NCBI RefSeq assembly: GCF_932276165.1
Contig: NC_063999.1
Coordinates: 2,358,501 to 2,422,500, forward strand
Source of the DNA: Plutella xylostella
Lineage: Eukaryota > Arthropoda > Insecta > Lepidoptera > Plutellidae
Direction of reading: 5' to 3'
Length of the DNA stretch: 64,000 nt
Shown: piece by piece, positions 35,401-48,000 of the stretch
How the letters are laid out: each line of letters begins with the position of its first letter
Numbering within the stretch: the stretch's first letter is position 1
Translations under genes and position numbers: made by a program
Notes under the pieces: generated by a model
Told to the model about the DNA's origin: nothing
Seen by the model: the letters and a program-made list of their open reading frames with translations, nothing else
Database searches by the model: none

Positions 35401-38400
35401 TAGATTCTCATTACGTTTAGGTATAATACGGATTTATTTTATCGTGTAATAGCACGGTAAAGTTTTATCAAGAGAAGCTTTCAGGATTGTCAACTTTATA
35501 ACCTCATAGGTTTTATGATTAACTGTGAATCATATGAATCGCTGTTTCTATAATAGTAGGTGGCTAGTAAGTACCTAATAAATAGTTGTTAGTGATCCGA
35601 CAATTTCAAAATATGTAAAAATAAATAAATAATATAAAGTTAGGAAATTCAGGCGACACAGCTCTTAAAATCTGCAAATTGGAGACCACGACCTTAGCAG
35701 CGTGGGACGCCCTCGGGCCTGATCAATAACCATAGTGTACTGTAGTGGTCCCACCTCGGCCCACACGTGGTCTGTGACGTCATACACGCGGCGGGCCTCG
35801 TAGCCGAGCGAGCGGCACAGCAGCAGGAAGCAGCTGGCCCACTCGCCGCAGCGGCCGCGGCGGGTCTTCAGCAGTGCTCGTAAGGAGTTGTGACGCGGGA
35901 ATTTGGTTTCTGTGCCGCAGGATGGGCATTTGTAGACCTGGATGAAAAGAAAGGGTATCGATAAATTCATCAATTCTATCCCGACTAACACAGTATTCAA
36001 CTGTTCATAGGAATCATAGGTTAGTTGGTGACTCTGTACTACTTCGCAAATGATATTTAGTACTTTTTACACTTTCCCAAAGACCTCCAAAAGTCGGCGA
36101 ACTTACATTACATAGCTTCGCATAGATTATTTTGTGATTTTGTTTGTGACTATGTAGCTCCGAGATGAATTATTTTGATGGACAGGTGGTTTTATCAAAA
36201 TCGGTTCATCCATTCAAAAGTTAGGCGCTCTTTTGCAATCAGTGCCGTAACCCCCCACAGTTTTGTATCTTATGTCCGTCTCACCTCAACCCTGCAAAGC
36301 TCTTTAGGTGTCTTCATGAGGAGATCCCCGGCGTGCTCGGGGACGCCCCCGCAGCCCTCGCACGCCGGCCGGTCCACCCAGCTGAAGAACGAGCCCTTGA
36401 ACCATGCAACCAGCTCCAGTAGCAGTGCCATCTCGAATGTCATGTCTTTGCTGGTTACTGCACCTGAGGATTATTATTATATAAGTGTCTTTTAGTTCAT
36501 TGGATGAAAGGTTATGTCATGTAATGGGATGGTTATAGGACTGCTTCACCTGCTATATATTAGTACAGTCAGCTTCAGTTCTAGCTATTCCCTTTTGTAT
36601 GTTGTCGAACTAACAAACCACAATTTTACTTTTACTTTGCTAGATAAGGCAGCACAGTTGAGCTATTCTCACAATGGTATCGATTCTGAAGGGCACATTC
36701 TAATTTTAACGCTGTCAAAAAACGCTTACATTCTCTCTAAATTTATTTGGCATTCTGAAGGCACCGTTTATCTCCAAAATTAGAGACGTCACTTTAAATT
36801 TTGAATCTGACAGCGTTAAAACTATTCAACTTAGGTTAGATGGTCGAATTGGTATTCTGAAGGTGCCATTTTTAGCGCTGTCAACGTAAAATTAGCAACT
36901 TTCTTCCTAAATTTAAAAGGGGTCTAAACAGGTGCCTGTTAAAATTATACTAAAAATTCTAAAAGTAAAATCGTGAAATATATGGGAAATTGATGTTGTA
37001 GGTGCATAAATATGGATTTAACTTAGAGCTGATGTGTTGTTTAAGCATGTAAAGCTAATTGCAACGACGCTAACTTATTATTTTTTGCGAAACTACGATG
37101 TGAAAGTGACTCTGTTTTGTCATATTATTATTTCTGATCTTTGGACTGAATGACTGAAAAACGCGTTACTGACAAGATAGGCATGAACCGGGTTGCTTAA
37201 AACAACTTAAGTTATAGTTCTAGGTCTAAAAATTAATCAACACACCTACCGATCTACTTCAGGATTACACTAGCCCTAACACCTCAGCTTTCCTCTTCCA
37301 AACGGACCGGCTCTACATACATGAGGAACGCCTTAACCTTAACTCACCTACCTGTGTACCTATCTAACTCTACTTACCCCTTTCAACTTGTAAGAATATT
37401 TTACTCAAAGTGGTCTCTACATAGCTCAAATATTTAACTACTTACCTGTTTTGTTACAGGAAAAAACAAATTATACCTACCTAGGTTACCTTTTATCTGA
37501 AAAATATGCCTGACTTTAAGAAACTATATAGGTACTTACTACTATACTATTACTTTTTATGAAAGAAGAAATACACTTTATGGACTTAAAACTTTATTTG
37601 GGTGAATAACACACACAACACACACTAGTTAAGTAATTTTTCTGACACCAATACTTATACACAAATGCTTGATTTCATTTCTGTATCTTATTTCCATTAT
37701 CCTTCTAGTTAGTAGGTAGGTAACTAGGTGGTCGGATGGTCGTTTTAGTATTGTTGTCCAGGAGAGGAATGAATATCTTGTATCCAGCGTTTCATGTTTA
37801 GTTTATGGGTGTGGTTGATTTTTCATTTTCTTTGTTGTTGTCACTGAAAAATAAAGTAAGTATAGGTAAGTTGTATGGATAGTTGACAGAATAAGCTTAT
37901 CCTTATCACAAACAAAAAACTACAAAAAACTTTAAATAATAGAAACGAAAACACTAGAATACAAACATAAGTAACCAGATAGTTAATAACCAGATGCCCA
38001 ACTAATAAAAATATTTCCTAAGATTGTACGTAGGTAACTTCCTAAAATAAATCGTAAATTGCACACAAGCACCTTATCGATTTTACAATTGCATATTGCG
38101 AACACAAACATAATAATTTATAATAGATGTTTGTTTTGTATTGTAAAGACTTAACAAAAATACTTTTAAAAAATAGCGGCAAACTTTTCGGCGGAAAATT
38201 CAATATGGCGGTTATGGCGCCGCGCCGACGGCGGCGCGCCTCTCTTGCAGCCCAGCGCGCATGCGCCAATGCGCCATAGAGATGTACCTAGTGCAATGTT
38301 ACTTGCTTCCGAACTATGCTTGAATGAAAAAATAATCGATGCTGGATCGATTCCTGGGTAGGTACTTTTATTATAATCATATGCGTTTTTGGTAAATATA

Positions 38401-40289
38401 AATACATACACATCGGAAATACTTAAGTAAGTACCTACTGATAAGGTATTTGTGCTTTTGTAAGTATTCGATACTTTTCATATTCTTATATGAATATCAT
38501 CCCTTACATAGTCATCTACTTAAATTTATAACGTATCATCATCATCAACTATTAAACATTTAAGTAAGTAAGTACTTACATTAAATATTGTGGATAACAC
38601 ATAGATGTAGAACTTATTACCTACATACTTTACTGAATAACTATTGTTTAAAATATTTTAGTGCAATAATCGATTATATTCGATTATTCTCACTATTTTA
38701 TCAACTTACCCCATCTCTACTAAATTATATTTTTTTAAATCACTCGGAAATGTCCATAGAACATCATAGAAGCATTTTCTAGTCAGAGTTGCCAGTTGCA
38801 ATAATGAATTATGAATATGTTACATAAATAATTAAAATTATCACGAAAACCAATATAAATGCAGAGTATTTAATTCTTTTAATTATTTTCAACTACTATT
38901 TAGGATAATTAAATTTATTTGAAGTACTTTAAGGTTAAAAAAGTTAATCGATATTTTCGATTGTAAAATCCTTAAGTACATGGCCACACTCATTTTAAAG
39001 ACGTCAAATGAGCCTTCTAAATTTAGTTGGCCGTTAAAATCGTTGCCTTCAGAATAGCAAAAATTAGCGCTGTCAGTTAAATTTAGAGATTTTAGCTCAT
39101 TTTAAAATTAGGAAGTGCGCCCTTCAGAATCGATACCAATGTGTTTGTATACTTAAGTCAAGTACAAACCACTTTTAATTTTCCTCTGGTGTTCCCTCAT
39201 CCGCTCCATGGCCTGTATCTGCAGCGTCTCCAGGGGGATGTGACTCCGGGCCAGTTGCTGAAGCTCCTCATCTTCATACATCAGCACTCCATTGAAGTTC
39301 AACTCTACTCTGCACAGGAACTCGTTCGAGGTTATCTGTGGAGTAAAATAGAGTGTGTTTGTTACTTATGTGTATTTGTAGTTATTGGTTAACTTAACTA
39401 ATGTCTAATTGCCTGTTTGTATTGAATCAGCTCTAAAATGGCTGGACAAATATATTATAAAGTAGACCATATAAAAAACCAAATTAGAGTGCTATATGAT
39501 CCTTATAACCTCTTGGTCCCGTTGGAAAACAGCTTATAGAAAAGGCAAGAAAAAAAGACAGTTCATGTATTTTATAAAAATCAATACTTACTAAAAATTA
39601 TAATTATGGATATGAGTAATTTACCAGGAAGTGAGATGGTTCAAGTTTCCTCTTCTTCTTTGGAGCCGGCGTCTGGGTTGCACTGTCAGCTTCTGCCACC
39701 ATGGTCACCACTCCACTGTAGTGGAGCTTCTTCTCTATAGCCTCAACAGCTTGTTCCAGCTTTGCCACTGTTGTATTTTCATACACTATGCTGGATCCTT
39801 TCTGAAATTTTAAAATTGTTTTAATATGTTCTAGTTTGGGGTTCCTAGGTATAGAAAAGTGTAAATAAAACTAAAAAGATTACTGAAGTCTAAAAATATT
39901 AATTAAGTCTAAGAATTTTACCACCTTATCAATTGTACTCTAACTAAAAAAAAACATATTGAGATTGATTTTATACTTTTTATTTTTAATATTCTTCAGA
40001 AATTATTTCAAGAAGTTATTTTACTTACAATTTTGAAACCAATGTAAGAGAGGTATTCAGTAAAGGCCTGGGTTTTTAGTGCATCCTCAAGCAGCTCTGG
40101 CTCCACTGTTCTGGAGTCCAGATCTTCAGGGTCTTCCAATATATCCAGAATTATGTCTCTGAGTGTTAGCAGAGTTTCGGTAAACAGTTTGAAATCACCG
40201 ATGTTTTGTTCAACAACAGCAAGTCTTGCCGTGTCTTCCATTATGAATTTGTTACTCCAAAATCTAAATAAACTCACAGTGTGGGACAC
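32420..40289 (-). CDS. NGLY1: peptide:N-glycanase (NGLY1 / PNGase-like)
   Basis: Cytosolic enzyme that removes N-glycans from misfolded glycoproteins exported from the ER. Ten exons: 40029-40289, 39625-39801, 39170-39335, 36285-36463, 35755-35937, 35245-35393, 34437-34610, 33787-34061, 33391-33549, 32420-32589. All junctions are GT..AG and the sum is 631 codons including stop. Exon 1 codes for the PUB domain (p97/VCP binding). Exons 4-6 code for the zinc site (CEGC, CPSC) and transglutaminase core: Cys291 in RCGEW, His318 in DHVWAE, Asp335 in HVDPCE, with the same 27- and 17-residue spacing as vertebrate PNGase. Exons 8-10 code for the PAW domain (SGWQNGVF, KDWKMVYLARE, GDVGWQHSQLFRQAL). Exon 2 has a basic PKKKRK. 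Start: ATG at 40289 is used here; an in-frame ATG at 40241 (MEDTARLAV) is equally possible. Divergent from BBS4. Confidence 0.95.
34919..35014. repeat. perfect-looking hairpin in an NGLY1 intron
   Basis: Arms 34919-34956 and 34977-35014 are inverse complements at 36 of 38 positions, with a 20-base loop. It lies between NGLY1 exons 6 and 7. It could be a small palindromic MITE or a transcribed hairpin. Confidence 0.85.
36676..39139. mobile_element. 2.5 kb element with inverted ends in an NGLY1 intron
   Basis: The left end (ATGGTATCGATTCTGAAGGG) and right end (CCCTTCAGAATCGATACCAA) are inverse copies. Similarity continues inward through CTAATTTTAA and GCGCTGTCA motifs. It fills nearly the whole intron between exons 4 and 3. 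No transposase frame is seen; a GC-rich patch lies at 38180-38280. Related fragments occur at about 905 and 51065. Two separate inverted repeat copies flanking unrelated DNA is the alternative. Confidence 0.5.
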
Positions 40290-40782
40290 TAGATATTATT
40301 TTTTATGAGAATAAAATTAAATCGAAAAACTACCGATACCTTAGGCCGATACCGAAAATATGATTTGTCATTAATTTGACAACATAACTGTCAGTTTTAT
40401 CACAACAACATACGTTTAAAAGTTATTTAATCAAACGGTCTAACCAGTTTTAATGATTTAATGTAGAACAATAAAAAAAACTATTGGTAACTTTAATGAT
40501 TTGTTATATTTAATATAATATAAAGAGTATCTATGAGTTAAATAAATAAACAATTTAAAATAAAAAAATTGCAAGAAATTACACTTCCGTTAACAAAACC
40601 AGTTTTTGATCTCACTTCACTGAAAATGTGGAAATGGGAAAAGTGGGGATACCAGGATTATAGTTTAAAATCCCCCAACTAAAGAGAGTTGTAATTGTAT
40701 GTAGGATATTATTGTTACCATGATTATGAAGGTAACCATGGTAACCACGTCCAAGAATTTAGTAAACAAATAAACAGTAAAA
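40290..40782. promoter_or_regulatory. NGLY1/BBS4 divergent intergenic region
   Basis: 493 bases between two opposite start codons. No repeat is evident and no TATA box stands out. At 40711-40755 the palindromic GGTAACCATGGTAACC is an X-box-like inverted repeat (GTNNCC N GGNAAC type). Such sites bind RFX factors, the known activators of ciliary genes, which fits BBS4. Confidence 0.5.
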
Positions 40783-43220
40783 ATGAGAAAACATTCTATA
40801 TTTTCCGATAAATTTTCTGAAAATGGTATGTGTAAAGTTATCTTCGTTTTTGATTATTATAAGTACTTATTTAAATTTAACCTGAAATAACATAATGCAG
40901 ATTTTGACATTCTTCCATCCCCTTTTTATAATCAGAGCTAGCTTTGAGTTAATTTAATACAATATGCTTAATCATGCAGAATTTGTTCGTGGTTCCCACA
41001 ACTGGCTCCTTCACGCTCGATATGTTCGCGGGGAACATGCTGTTTGCTTGGAGTTGGCCGATGATTTGCAGAAACAAACTGAAAATACGCATCGATTTGC
41101 TCATTACATAAAGGTAACAATGTATTACATAAAGGTAGAATTACTTATGTAATTTTTCTAATAAATGATTCATCCATAAATCTATTTGCAATACCTGTAA
41201 TAAATTATTAGTAATTTTAAATTAGGTATACGATTTTGTTTGCTAATTACAGGGCTCAGTTTTAGCTGACGCAGGGCGCTTGCAAGAAGCATTGGAAAAA
41301 TTTCATAGCTGCTTACGACTTCAGCCCCAAGAACCCGAGCCCTTAAAACAAGTAGCCAAATGTCTGTAAGTTTAATATTTTTTTGATAAATAAAAAATTT
41401 AGGCAAAATGGTAAAATATCTTATAACCATGATAGTTAATACCTTTTAACTATTTTAGTTATCGGCAGGGACGATTCCAACTATCTCTAGAAGCGTACTT
41501 GGAAGCAGAAAAACTTACCAAACACCCAGACCCAGACATTTATTGCGCCCTTTGTGAGTGTTTCTTTTAATTTCTGTATTTTTATTCGTGAACTTTCTGA
41601 AGGCAGGCCAATGTTACCTGCTACCTATATTAAACAACATACTTAATTACTTATTATGAAATTTCAAAATATGCAGCAGTAGAAGTTGTTAAATAGGTCT
41701 TTAGCCAGCAGATCTATTTGTGCTAAAGCATAGAGTAATATTTTTAGGAGTAGTTATTTTTTCTGTTCCTTTAGCGGAGTGCGCTTATAATCTTGGTGAG
41801 ATTCAACGAGGAGTTGATTGGGCGAGATCAGCGGTGCAGGCTGGAGGCGGGGAGCGCGCGGGGGCACTTCTTGCGCGCCTCTTGATAAAAAACGATGATG
41901 TCCCTGGAGCCCTCGCCGCGTATGATCAGTCTCTTGCGTAAGTTTTTTGGGTTTTTTACTCCACACTTTTGTAAGTATCGTAACTATTTAACTATACCTA
42001 GCTCAAATAACAGGTATTGAATTTACGCCATGTATTTTACCTGCAATAACCGGTGTAAAATAGATTTGTATAATATTTTATGCTTTGCAATCTCTCATAG
42101 CACTAAATCATATTCAGGTCATATGCATGTGGAGCAGACACGTTAGCTGCAGCTGGCGCTCTCAGACTTCGTGCTGGTGATCCTAAACGGGCGTTTCAAT
42201 TACTCGGTGCAGCACTAGCCCAACAACCCACACAGCATGCAGCTGCGTTAGCCCTAGCGGCTATGATGCTGCAGCACAAAGACGTCGATGCAGCACTGTC
42301 AAGGCTGAGATCTGCATTAGCTGCGCATCCCACGTGTGTTGCTGCGCACACTGACTTAGGGTTGGCGTTACTAGCTAAACGAAAATTTGTTGCTGTAAGT
42401 GAGTGTAAAAATGAATTAATTGAGATCGATGAATTAAATATTTAAATGGGTATTTATAGTTGGTATTCACTTGTTTCATTGAAATCATATTTACTTATAT
42501 TTTTTTACAGGCCCTGACATGTCTACAAAGAGCAGCGTGGGCTGCACCACTCAGCGCAAAAGTAGCACACGATCTTGGTTTAGCTTTGCTTATATGCAAG
42601 CGTCCAACTTCGGCATTCTGCAGACTTGCAGCTGCGGCAGCTTTACAGCCATCTCAGCCATATACGGTATTTAATATATTTATATTAGTTAGGTACCTAC
42701 TTATCAGAAATTAAAGATGTTCAATGTGACTTATAAATTCTGATCCGATATCTTAATTGAATTTTAGGTCCTATTAATCGGAATAGCATTGGAACGTTTG
42801 GGTGACAGTAGAGCTGATGCAGCATTTGCCCGTGCTGCAGTATTAGCTCCAGATGATTCTCTCATAAGGCTCAACTTTGCTGGACGACACGCTAGAGCTG
42901 GCCGGCTGATAGAAGCTGTCGATGAAATTTCTTTTACGGCTCGGTTGCTCGAACGTGATGAAAAACCAGACCCTCAGGTACCTATACCTTTTGTTCTTTA
43001 TTGTTGCTAACTACTTGGCTTTTTATATGGAAAATATGTTTTGATATTTTAATAATGTTATTTTTTACAGATTGCCAGTGCCTTGACTTCATTATTTGAA
43101 CTTATTCAAGATGCTGGGATTGATATACCAGAATTGCCTGAATCAACAACTAAACCTAAAGTACCGGCACTTACGAATACGGAACCTAATGAAGAGAGTA
43201 TTGGCGCTGATGAAGTATAG
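40783..43220 (+). CDS. BBS4: BBS4, BBSome TPR subunit
   Basis: Tetratricopeptide-repeat protein of the BBSome, the coat that carries membrane proteins in cilia. Nine exons: 40783-40825, 40980-41113, 41253-41365, 41459-41553, 41775-41937, 42118-42394, 42511-42666, 42768-42977, 43071-43220. Phases close to give 446 residues (human 519; the human Pro/Ser-rich tail is shorter here). Early motif SHNWLLHARYVRGEHAVCLE aligns with human QNWLIHLHYIRKDYEAC. Successive TPRs follow, e.g. GRLQEALEKFHSCLRLQPQE, LKQVAKCLYRQGRF, FVAALTCLQRAAWAAPLSAK, LLIGIALERLGD. Residue use is Ala-rich. Polyadenylation signal AATAAA at 43249-43254, 29 bases past the stop. In insects BBS genes serve ciliated sensory neurons and sperm; the X-box-like site upstream fits this. 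Confidence 0.95.
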
Positions 43221-43506
43221 TAATGTTACTTTACGTGATTCGATACCGAATAAATAGTTACTTACCTACGTGTTTTTAAATTTCTATTATTTTCAAGCCC
43301 CTATTGAAAAATTCATAATTTACCCTGATTTTGAGTAACTTTTTCTAGTTGGCAATGAATGTTAAAGAAATGTCAATTACTGTCAAAAGTCAAATCAAAC
43401 GTCAAAATTTTCAAACAAACAAAATAAAAACAAACGAAACGATTCAATTCGAATTGAAAAGGATTATAAATCAAATAAGATCAAATTCTAGTTAAAATTT
43501 TAGTCC

Positions 43507-44781
43507 ATGAGTATAGCCAAAACAGTGTTAAAACTCTTTAGAAACTACTTTTCCCTCGGTCTTCGATTCAAGATGGTTCGCCACTTCGAAAACCCGTACG
43601 AAGACTACAAAGCCGGCGAAGTCAATATAGAAAGCTCGGGTATTTGCCGGCAGATCGACCAGCACGTGAAGACCATACTGACGCGCCTGCCGCCGCTGCA
43701 CCGGCACGTGGACGGCGGGCTCTACGTCGGCGTCGGCGGCGTCGCCTACATGTTCTACCATCTCGCTAAGAACCCTCTCTTATCGGCGAACAAGAAGCAC
43801 TACGTCGAAAAAGGCATCGAGTACATCAAGCCAGCTCTAGAGACCACGACCGGCGACAAAACCTCGTTCCTGTTAGGAGACGCCGGCACTTACGCGGTCG
43901 CAACTGTTCTGCTCAAGGAAAAGGGAGACCCTGAGTACAAAAACACCCTCAGTAAGTACCAGGCACTGTATAGAACCTTTTTAAACCCTTCCATGTTGAA
44001 GTGTGGGTCAGATGAGTTCTTTGTTGGTAGAGCTGGCTACTTGGCTGCAGCTTTGTGGCTAACTCGAGAGTTGCAGGCACCTGTGTTCACTAAAGAAGAG
44101 CTTTATGCTCTGTGTGATGTGATTGTGGAGTCTGGACGGATGTACTCTGACCAACACAGCAGTCCGTCCCCTCTGATGTACCACTACTACAACACAGAAT
44201 ACCTCGGCGCAGCACATGGAATTGCAGCTATATTACAGATGCTCCTGTCTGTACCAGGATACCTTGAGTCCAACAGGGTAGCAGCTGTTGATATAAAGAA
44301 TACCGTCACCTATCTAGCTAAGTTGCAGACTCCAGAGGGCAACTGGCCTTGTTGTATGGAAGAAATCAGTCATGCAGATCACAAGCTTGTGCACTGGTGT
44401 CACGGGGCTCCGGGAATGGTATATCTCATGGCAAAAGCATTCCTTGTGATGAAGGACCGCCTATACCTGGACGCCTGCATCAAGGCAGCCGACCTGGTGT
44501 GGGAGAAGGGCCTGCTTCGTAAAGGACCAGGTATATGCCATGGAGTGGCCGGCAATGGATATGTTTTCCTACTTCTGTACCGTTTAACTGGAGATGTCAA
44601 GTACTTGTACAGAGCAAAAGTGTTTGGTGAATTCATGAGTTCAGAATTGTTTCTGAAGGAAGCAAGAGTGCCGGACAATCCTCAGACCCTGTACGAAGGC
44701 ACTGCTGGAGCTGTCTGCTATTTATCTGATCTTCTAGTACCTGAGAAGGCAGAATTTCCCTTCCAAGATGTGTTTTCTTAA
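43507..44781 (+). CDS. LANCL3: LanC-like protein 3 homolog
   Basis: Intronless gene of 424 codons (402 from the internal ATG at 43573, MVRHFENPYEDY, which aligns better with the human start). LanC-like proteins are alpha/alpha-barrel zinc proteins related to bacterial lanthionine cyclases; LANCL1/2 join glutathione to dehydroamino acids, and LANCL3's own activity is not established. Zinc ligands are visible: Cys298 in HWCHGAPG and Cys344-His345 in GICHGVAG (numbered from 43507). Other family motifs are GGLYVGVGGVAYMFYHLA, SDEFFVGRAGYLAAALW, YYNTEYLGAAHGIAAILQML, YVFLLLYRLTGDVKYLYRA and the end YEGTAGAVCYLSDLL. Sequence agrees with human LANCL3 along its length. It starts 286 bases after BBS4 and ends 296 bases before the receptor gene. 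Lack of introns may reflect ancestral structure or retroposition. Confidence 0.94.
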   Translation: MSIAKTVLKLFRNYFSLGLRFKMVRHFENPYEDYKAGEVNIESSGICRQIDQHVKTILTRLPPLHRHVDGGLYVGVGGVAYMFYHLAKNPLLSANKKHYVEKGIEYIKPALETTTGDKTSFLLGDAGTYAVATVLLKEKGDPEYKNTLSKYQALYRTFLNPSMLKCGSDEFFVGRAGYLAAALWLTRELQAPVFTKEELYALCDVIVESGRMYSDQHSSPSPLMYHYYNTEYLGAAHGIAAILQMLLSVPGYLESNRVAAVDIKNTVTYLAKLQTPEGNWPCCMEEISHADHKLVHWCHGAPGMVYLMAKAFLVMKDRLYLDACIKAADLVWEKGLLRKGPGICHGVAGNGYVFLLLYRLTGDVKYLYRAKVFGEFMSSELFLKEARVPDNPQTLYEGTAGAVCYLSDLLVPEKAEFPFQDVFS

Positions 44782-45077
44782 ATTGTTGACTGTTACCACC
44801 TAGATCTGACTGTACACTAGCATAGACTCATGTTTATTTATTACAAAGATTTCCCATTTACAATAATGATCCGTGTAGTTTTCTTTAAATCCAATTTTCT
44901 TTTCAAGTATTTTCAGTGTATTTTTAGGCTGTTGACAGTAATCATTTGGATTACCTTCATCATGTAAAATTTTCTTGTCATGGACATTTCAAATCTATTT
45001 TTACTAGACTAGACCAGTGAAAAGTGTCTCTTGAAAATATTAATTTTGCACTCTCTTTCTGTAGCCAGCCACTAACA

Positions 45078-48000
45078 ATGCAGTTCCCTACTGGAAAAAT
45101 TCTCTTATATTTTCTCATAATCCCAGTTATTAATTCCCACATATTAATAGATATTCTAAAGCATACCAACATAAAGAATGCCCTAATTTACGATGGGATG
45201 ACAATGTTGGATAGAGTAACTTAACAAAAAAGATTGTTTAAAAATGGTATAGCCACAAGCAACTTGAAATTAGATACTGATGTAGCTTTTACTGATCTCA
45301 CTGTGTCGCAAACCAAAACTGCTGTAGTGCTAAACACTTCATATTCTGGCTGGTTCAATGTTTTAGAAACATCTGATTACGAACACAGTTTTCGACACCC
45401 ATTCCTATGGCTAATATTCACTGCTGACTTAGAAGATACAGCTGCAATCCTATCCAAATACCCCATTGAAGTGGATTCATCTGTTCTAATAATAACAAAA
45501 ACTGATGAAAACAGTTACCAACTGTACGAAGCCTACAATACAGGGTTTTATACCCATGGGACTTTTGTAGTCAACAGTGTTGGCACCTGGAACAACTCTA
45601 GGCTTCACATGAAGGAGTCTAGACGGACTAACATGACTGGCGTGGTACTGAAGTGCATGGTGGTGGTCACCCAAATGCTGACCAATGAGACGCTGCCTAC
45701 ATTCCTGGAGCAGTCTCGCCCTTCTGGGTTCGACTTGCTGCACAAGAAGAAGTATTTCACACTGCTCAAGTATTTGCGCGATATGTACAATTTTAGGTGA
45801 GTTATTTAATGCTTACCTACCTTTCGATCACATAGCAAAAACGAAGTATATTTCGCAGTTGGCATGACATAATCCTGGTGAATTTTGGAGTAGGTACCAC
45901 CTAGCTAACAATGAATTCGACAAACTGCCAGTAGACAACCTATTTGAAGCTCGATCATCATCAGGCCTAAACAGCAACACTGTCCTCAACCTTCCCCATC
46001 CAGCTACTTCCAGCCGTAACCTTTCTAAAAATGAAAGCGGACAAATATATTTATTAACTTACCCATAAATAATACCCCGATACTATGTTGGCGGCTTACT
46101 AACCAGTTACGAGCTGAAGCGGACGACCTCGTGGGGCTACCTGAACGAGTCGGCGGGCGGCGCGTTCGACGGCATGATCGGGGCTCTGCAGCGGGGAGAG
46201 ATCGACATAGGCGGGTCGCCCGTGTTCTTCCGGGCTGAGCGGTTCAAAGTGCTTGATTATTATATGGAGACTTGGCGGTCGAAGTAAGTACTTTTGTTAG
46301 TTTTACCATCACATCATAGGTACAAAAAGCAGTGGGGTGACCCTTTTGTGACTTAGAAAGCATAATGTAGTGTACCTACCTAGATGCAATGGTTCGCATT
46401 TTATCTGACCCCGTCGACAATCAAACTTACCGCATAGAATAACGAGTACCTACTACTGTAAGTACTTGTTATTCTATGCTTACAGTTAATGCTGCACGGG
46501 TTTGATAAAGTATAACCAAAAATCTAGGAAAATCAAAAGAGACAAAATAATCCTTGATCACATACTAACTGTTAGGTTGCCTGGACCGCTTTTAGCGATA
46601 TTCTAGTTCTGCTATATTATTGTCTATTTCAACCATTCCCAGACAATGCTTCATATTCCGCCACCCGAAGCGCGTGGGCGCATTCTACACCATCTTCACC
46701 CGCCCGCTCTCCACATCCGTGTGGTTTAGCACGGCGCTGCTGCTGGCCCTCTCCAGCGCCATGCTGGGGCTGCTGCTGCGGACGCGCGCGCTGCGGACGA
46801 GGGGCGACGACGATGATGAGTCGATGAGCATCGCGCTCCTGTCCATATGGAGCGCGGTTTGTCAACAAGGTGCAGTTGAAATAGCTTTATACTTTGTACC
46901 GTAGTTTACCTACCTATATATAACAAAGTAATTTTACCAAGGGTGAGGCCCCATTGGTTCGTTGTTGTGCCAAAAAATTAATATGGCAGCGGCGGCGGCG
47001 ACGCGCGACCGACGCTGCGACGCAACGCACCATTGGGGCCTCGTCGTAAGCTGAGTGTGAGTGGCCATTAAATGTAGAGCGTGCGAATCGTGTCTCCGTA
47101 GTATGTTTACTCTCTAGTGAGTACCTATTGTAATGTAATAAATGATAATTAACTTGATAGCCGCAACTTTATTCCAGGTATGACCGTACAACGCAACTCG
47201 TCAGCCGTAAAGCTAGTCATATTCAGCACGTTTGTGTTCTCCCTGACGCTGTACCAGTATTACAACGCGGTGGTGGTGTCGACCCTGCTGAGAGAGCCCC
47301 CCAAGAACATCCGGAGTCTGGAGGATTTAGTCAAGAGTGACCTGAAGACCGGGGTTGAAGATGTGCTGTACAATATTGACTTTTTTAGAGTGAGTATTAG
47401 AGTTAGTTACCTATGTAAAAAGTAGTAAGCTTCACAATAAGTAGGCATGAGATGAGATACAGTACTGTGAGGATAAGAAGCCTAAATAAAGTTAACTCCC
47501 AGTTGCTGCAGTCAAACTATAACTACCTGGTGCTTACCAGAGGTAGTTACTACTTAAATAAAGTACATACTACATCTATGTTTGCAGCACACTACTAACC
47601 CGATTGCCATTCAACTTTACAATGAAAAAGTTGTGACTCACAACCAGAGGAACTTTTTCAAAGCGGATTATGGTAAGTAAGAGTGATATTTATGAGACCT
47701 AAAAGTTAATATAGGTAAGTACTAGCAGTTCCCGCGAGCTTCTCTTCGCTTTAAAAAGTTTTCCCATGGCATTCCGGGATAAAAAGTAGCCAATGTGTAA
47801 TCAACCCTTTCTTCTGGCTACTGCATGTTTTTTTATTGACTAACTTTTATGAATTCGGCGGCTTACCGATATACCTATTTACAGACCTAGCTAATATATT
47901 TTTTGACCACCTTCCTGCAACTATTACAAGCAAACCCCGCCCTACCGCAGGCATGGCCCGAGTGAAACAAGGCGGCTTCGCCTTCCACGTGGACAGTTCC

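Noticed and set aside
45234..45800. Receptor gene starting after the stop
   Set aside because: The frame continues upstream to a signal-like ATG at 45078, and the only start near 45234 is TTG. The single long exon interrupted by one TAA explains the data better.
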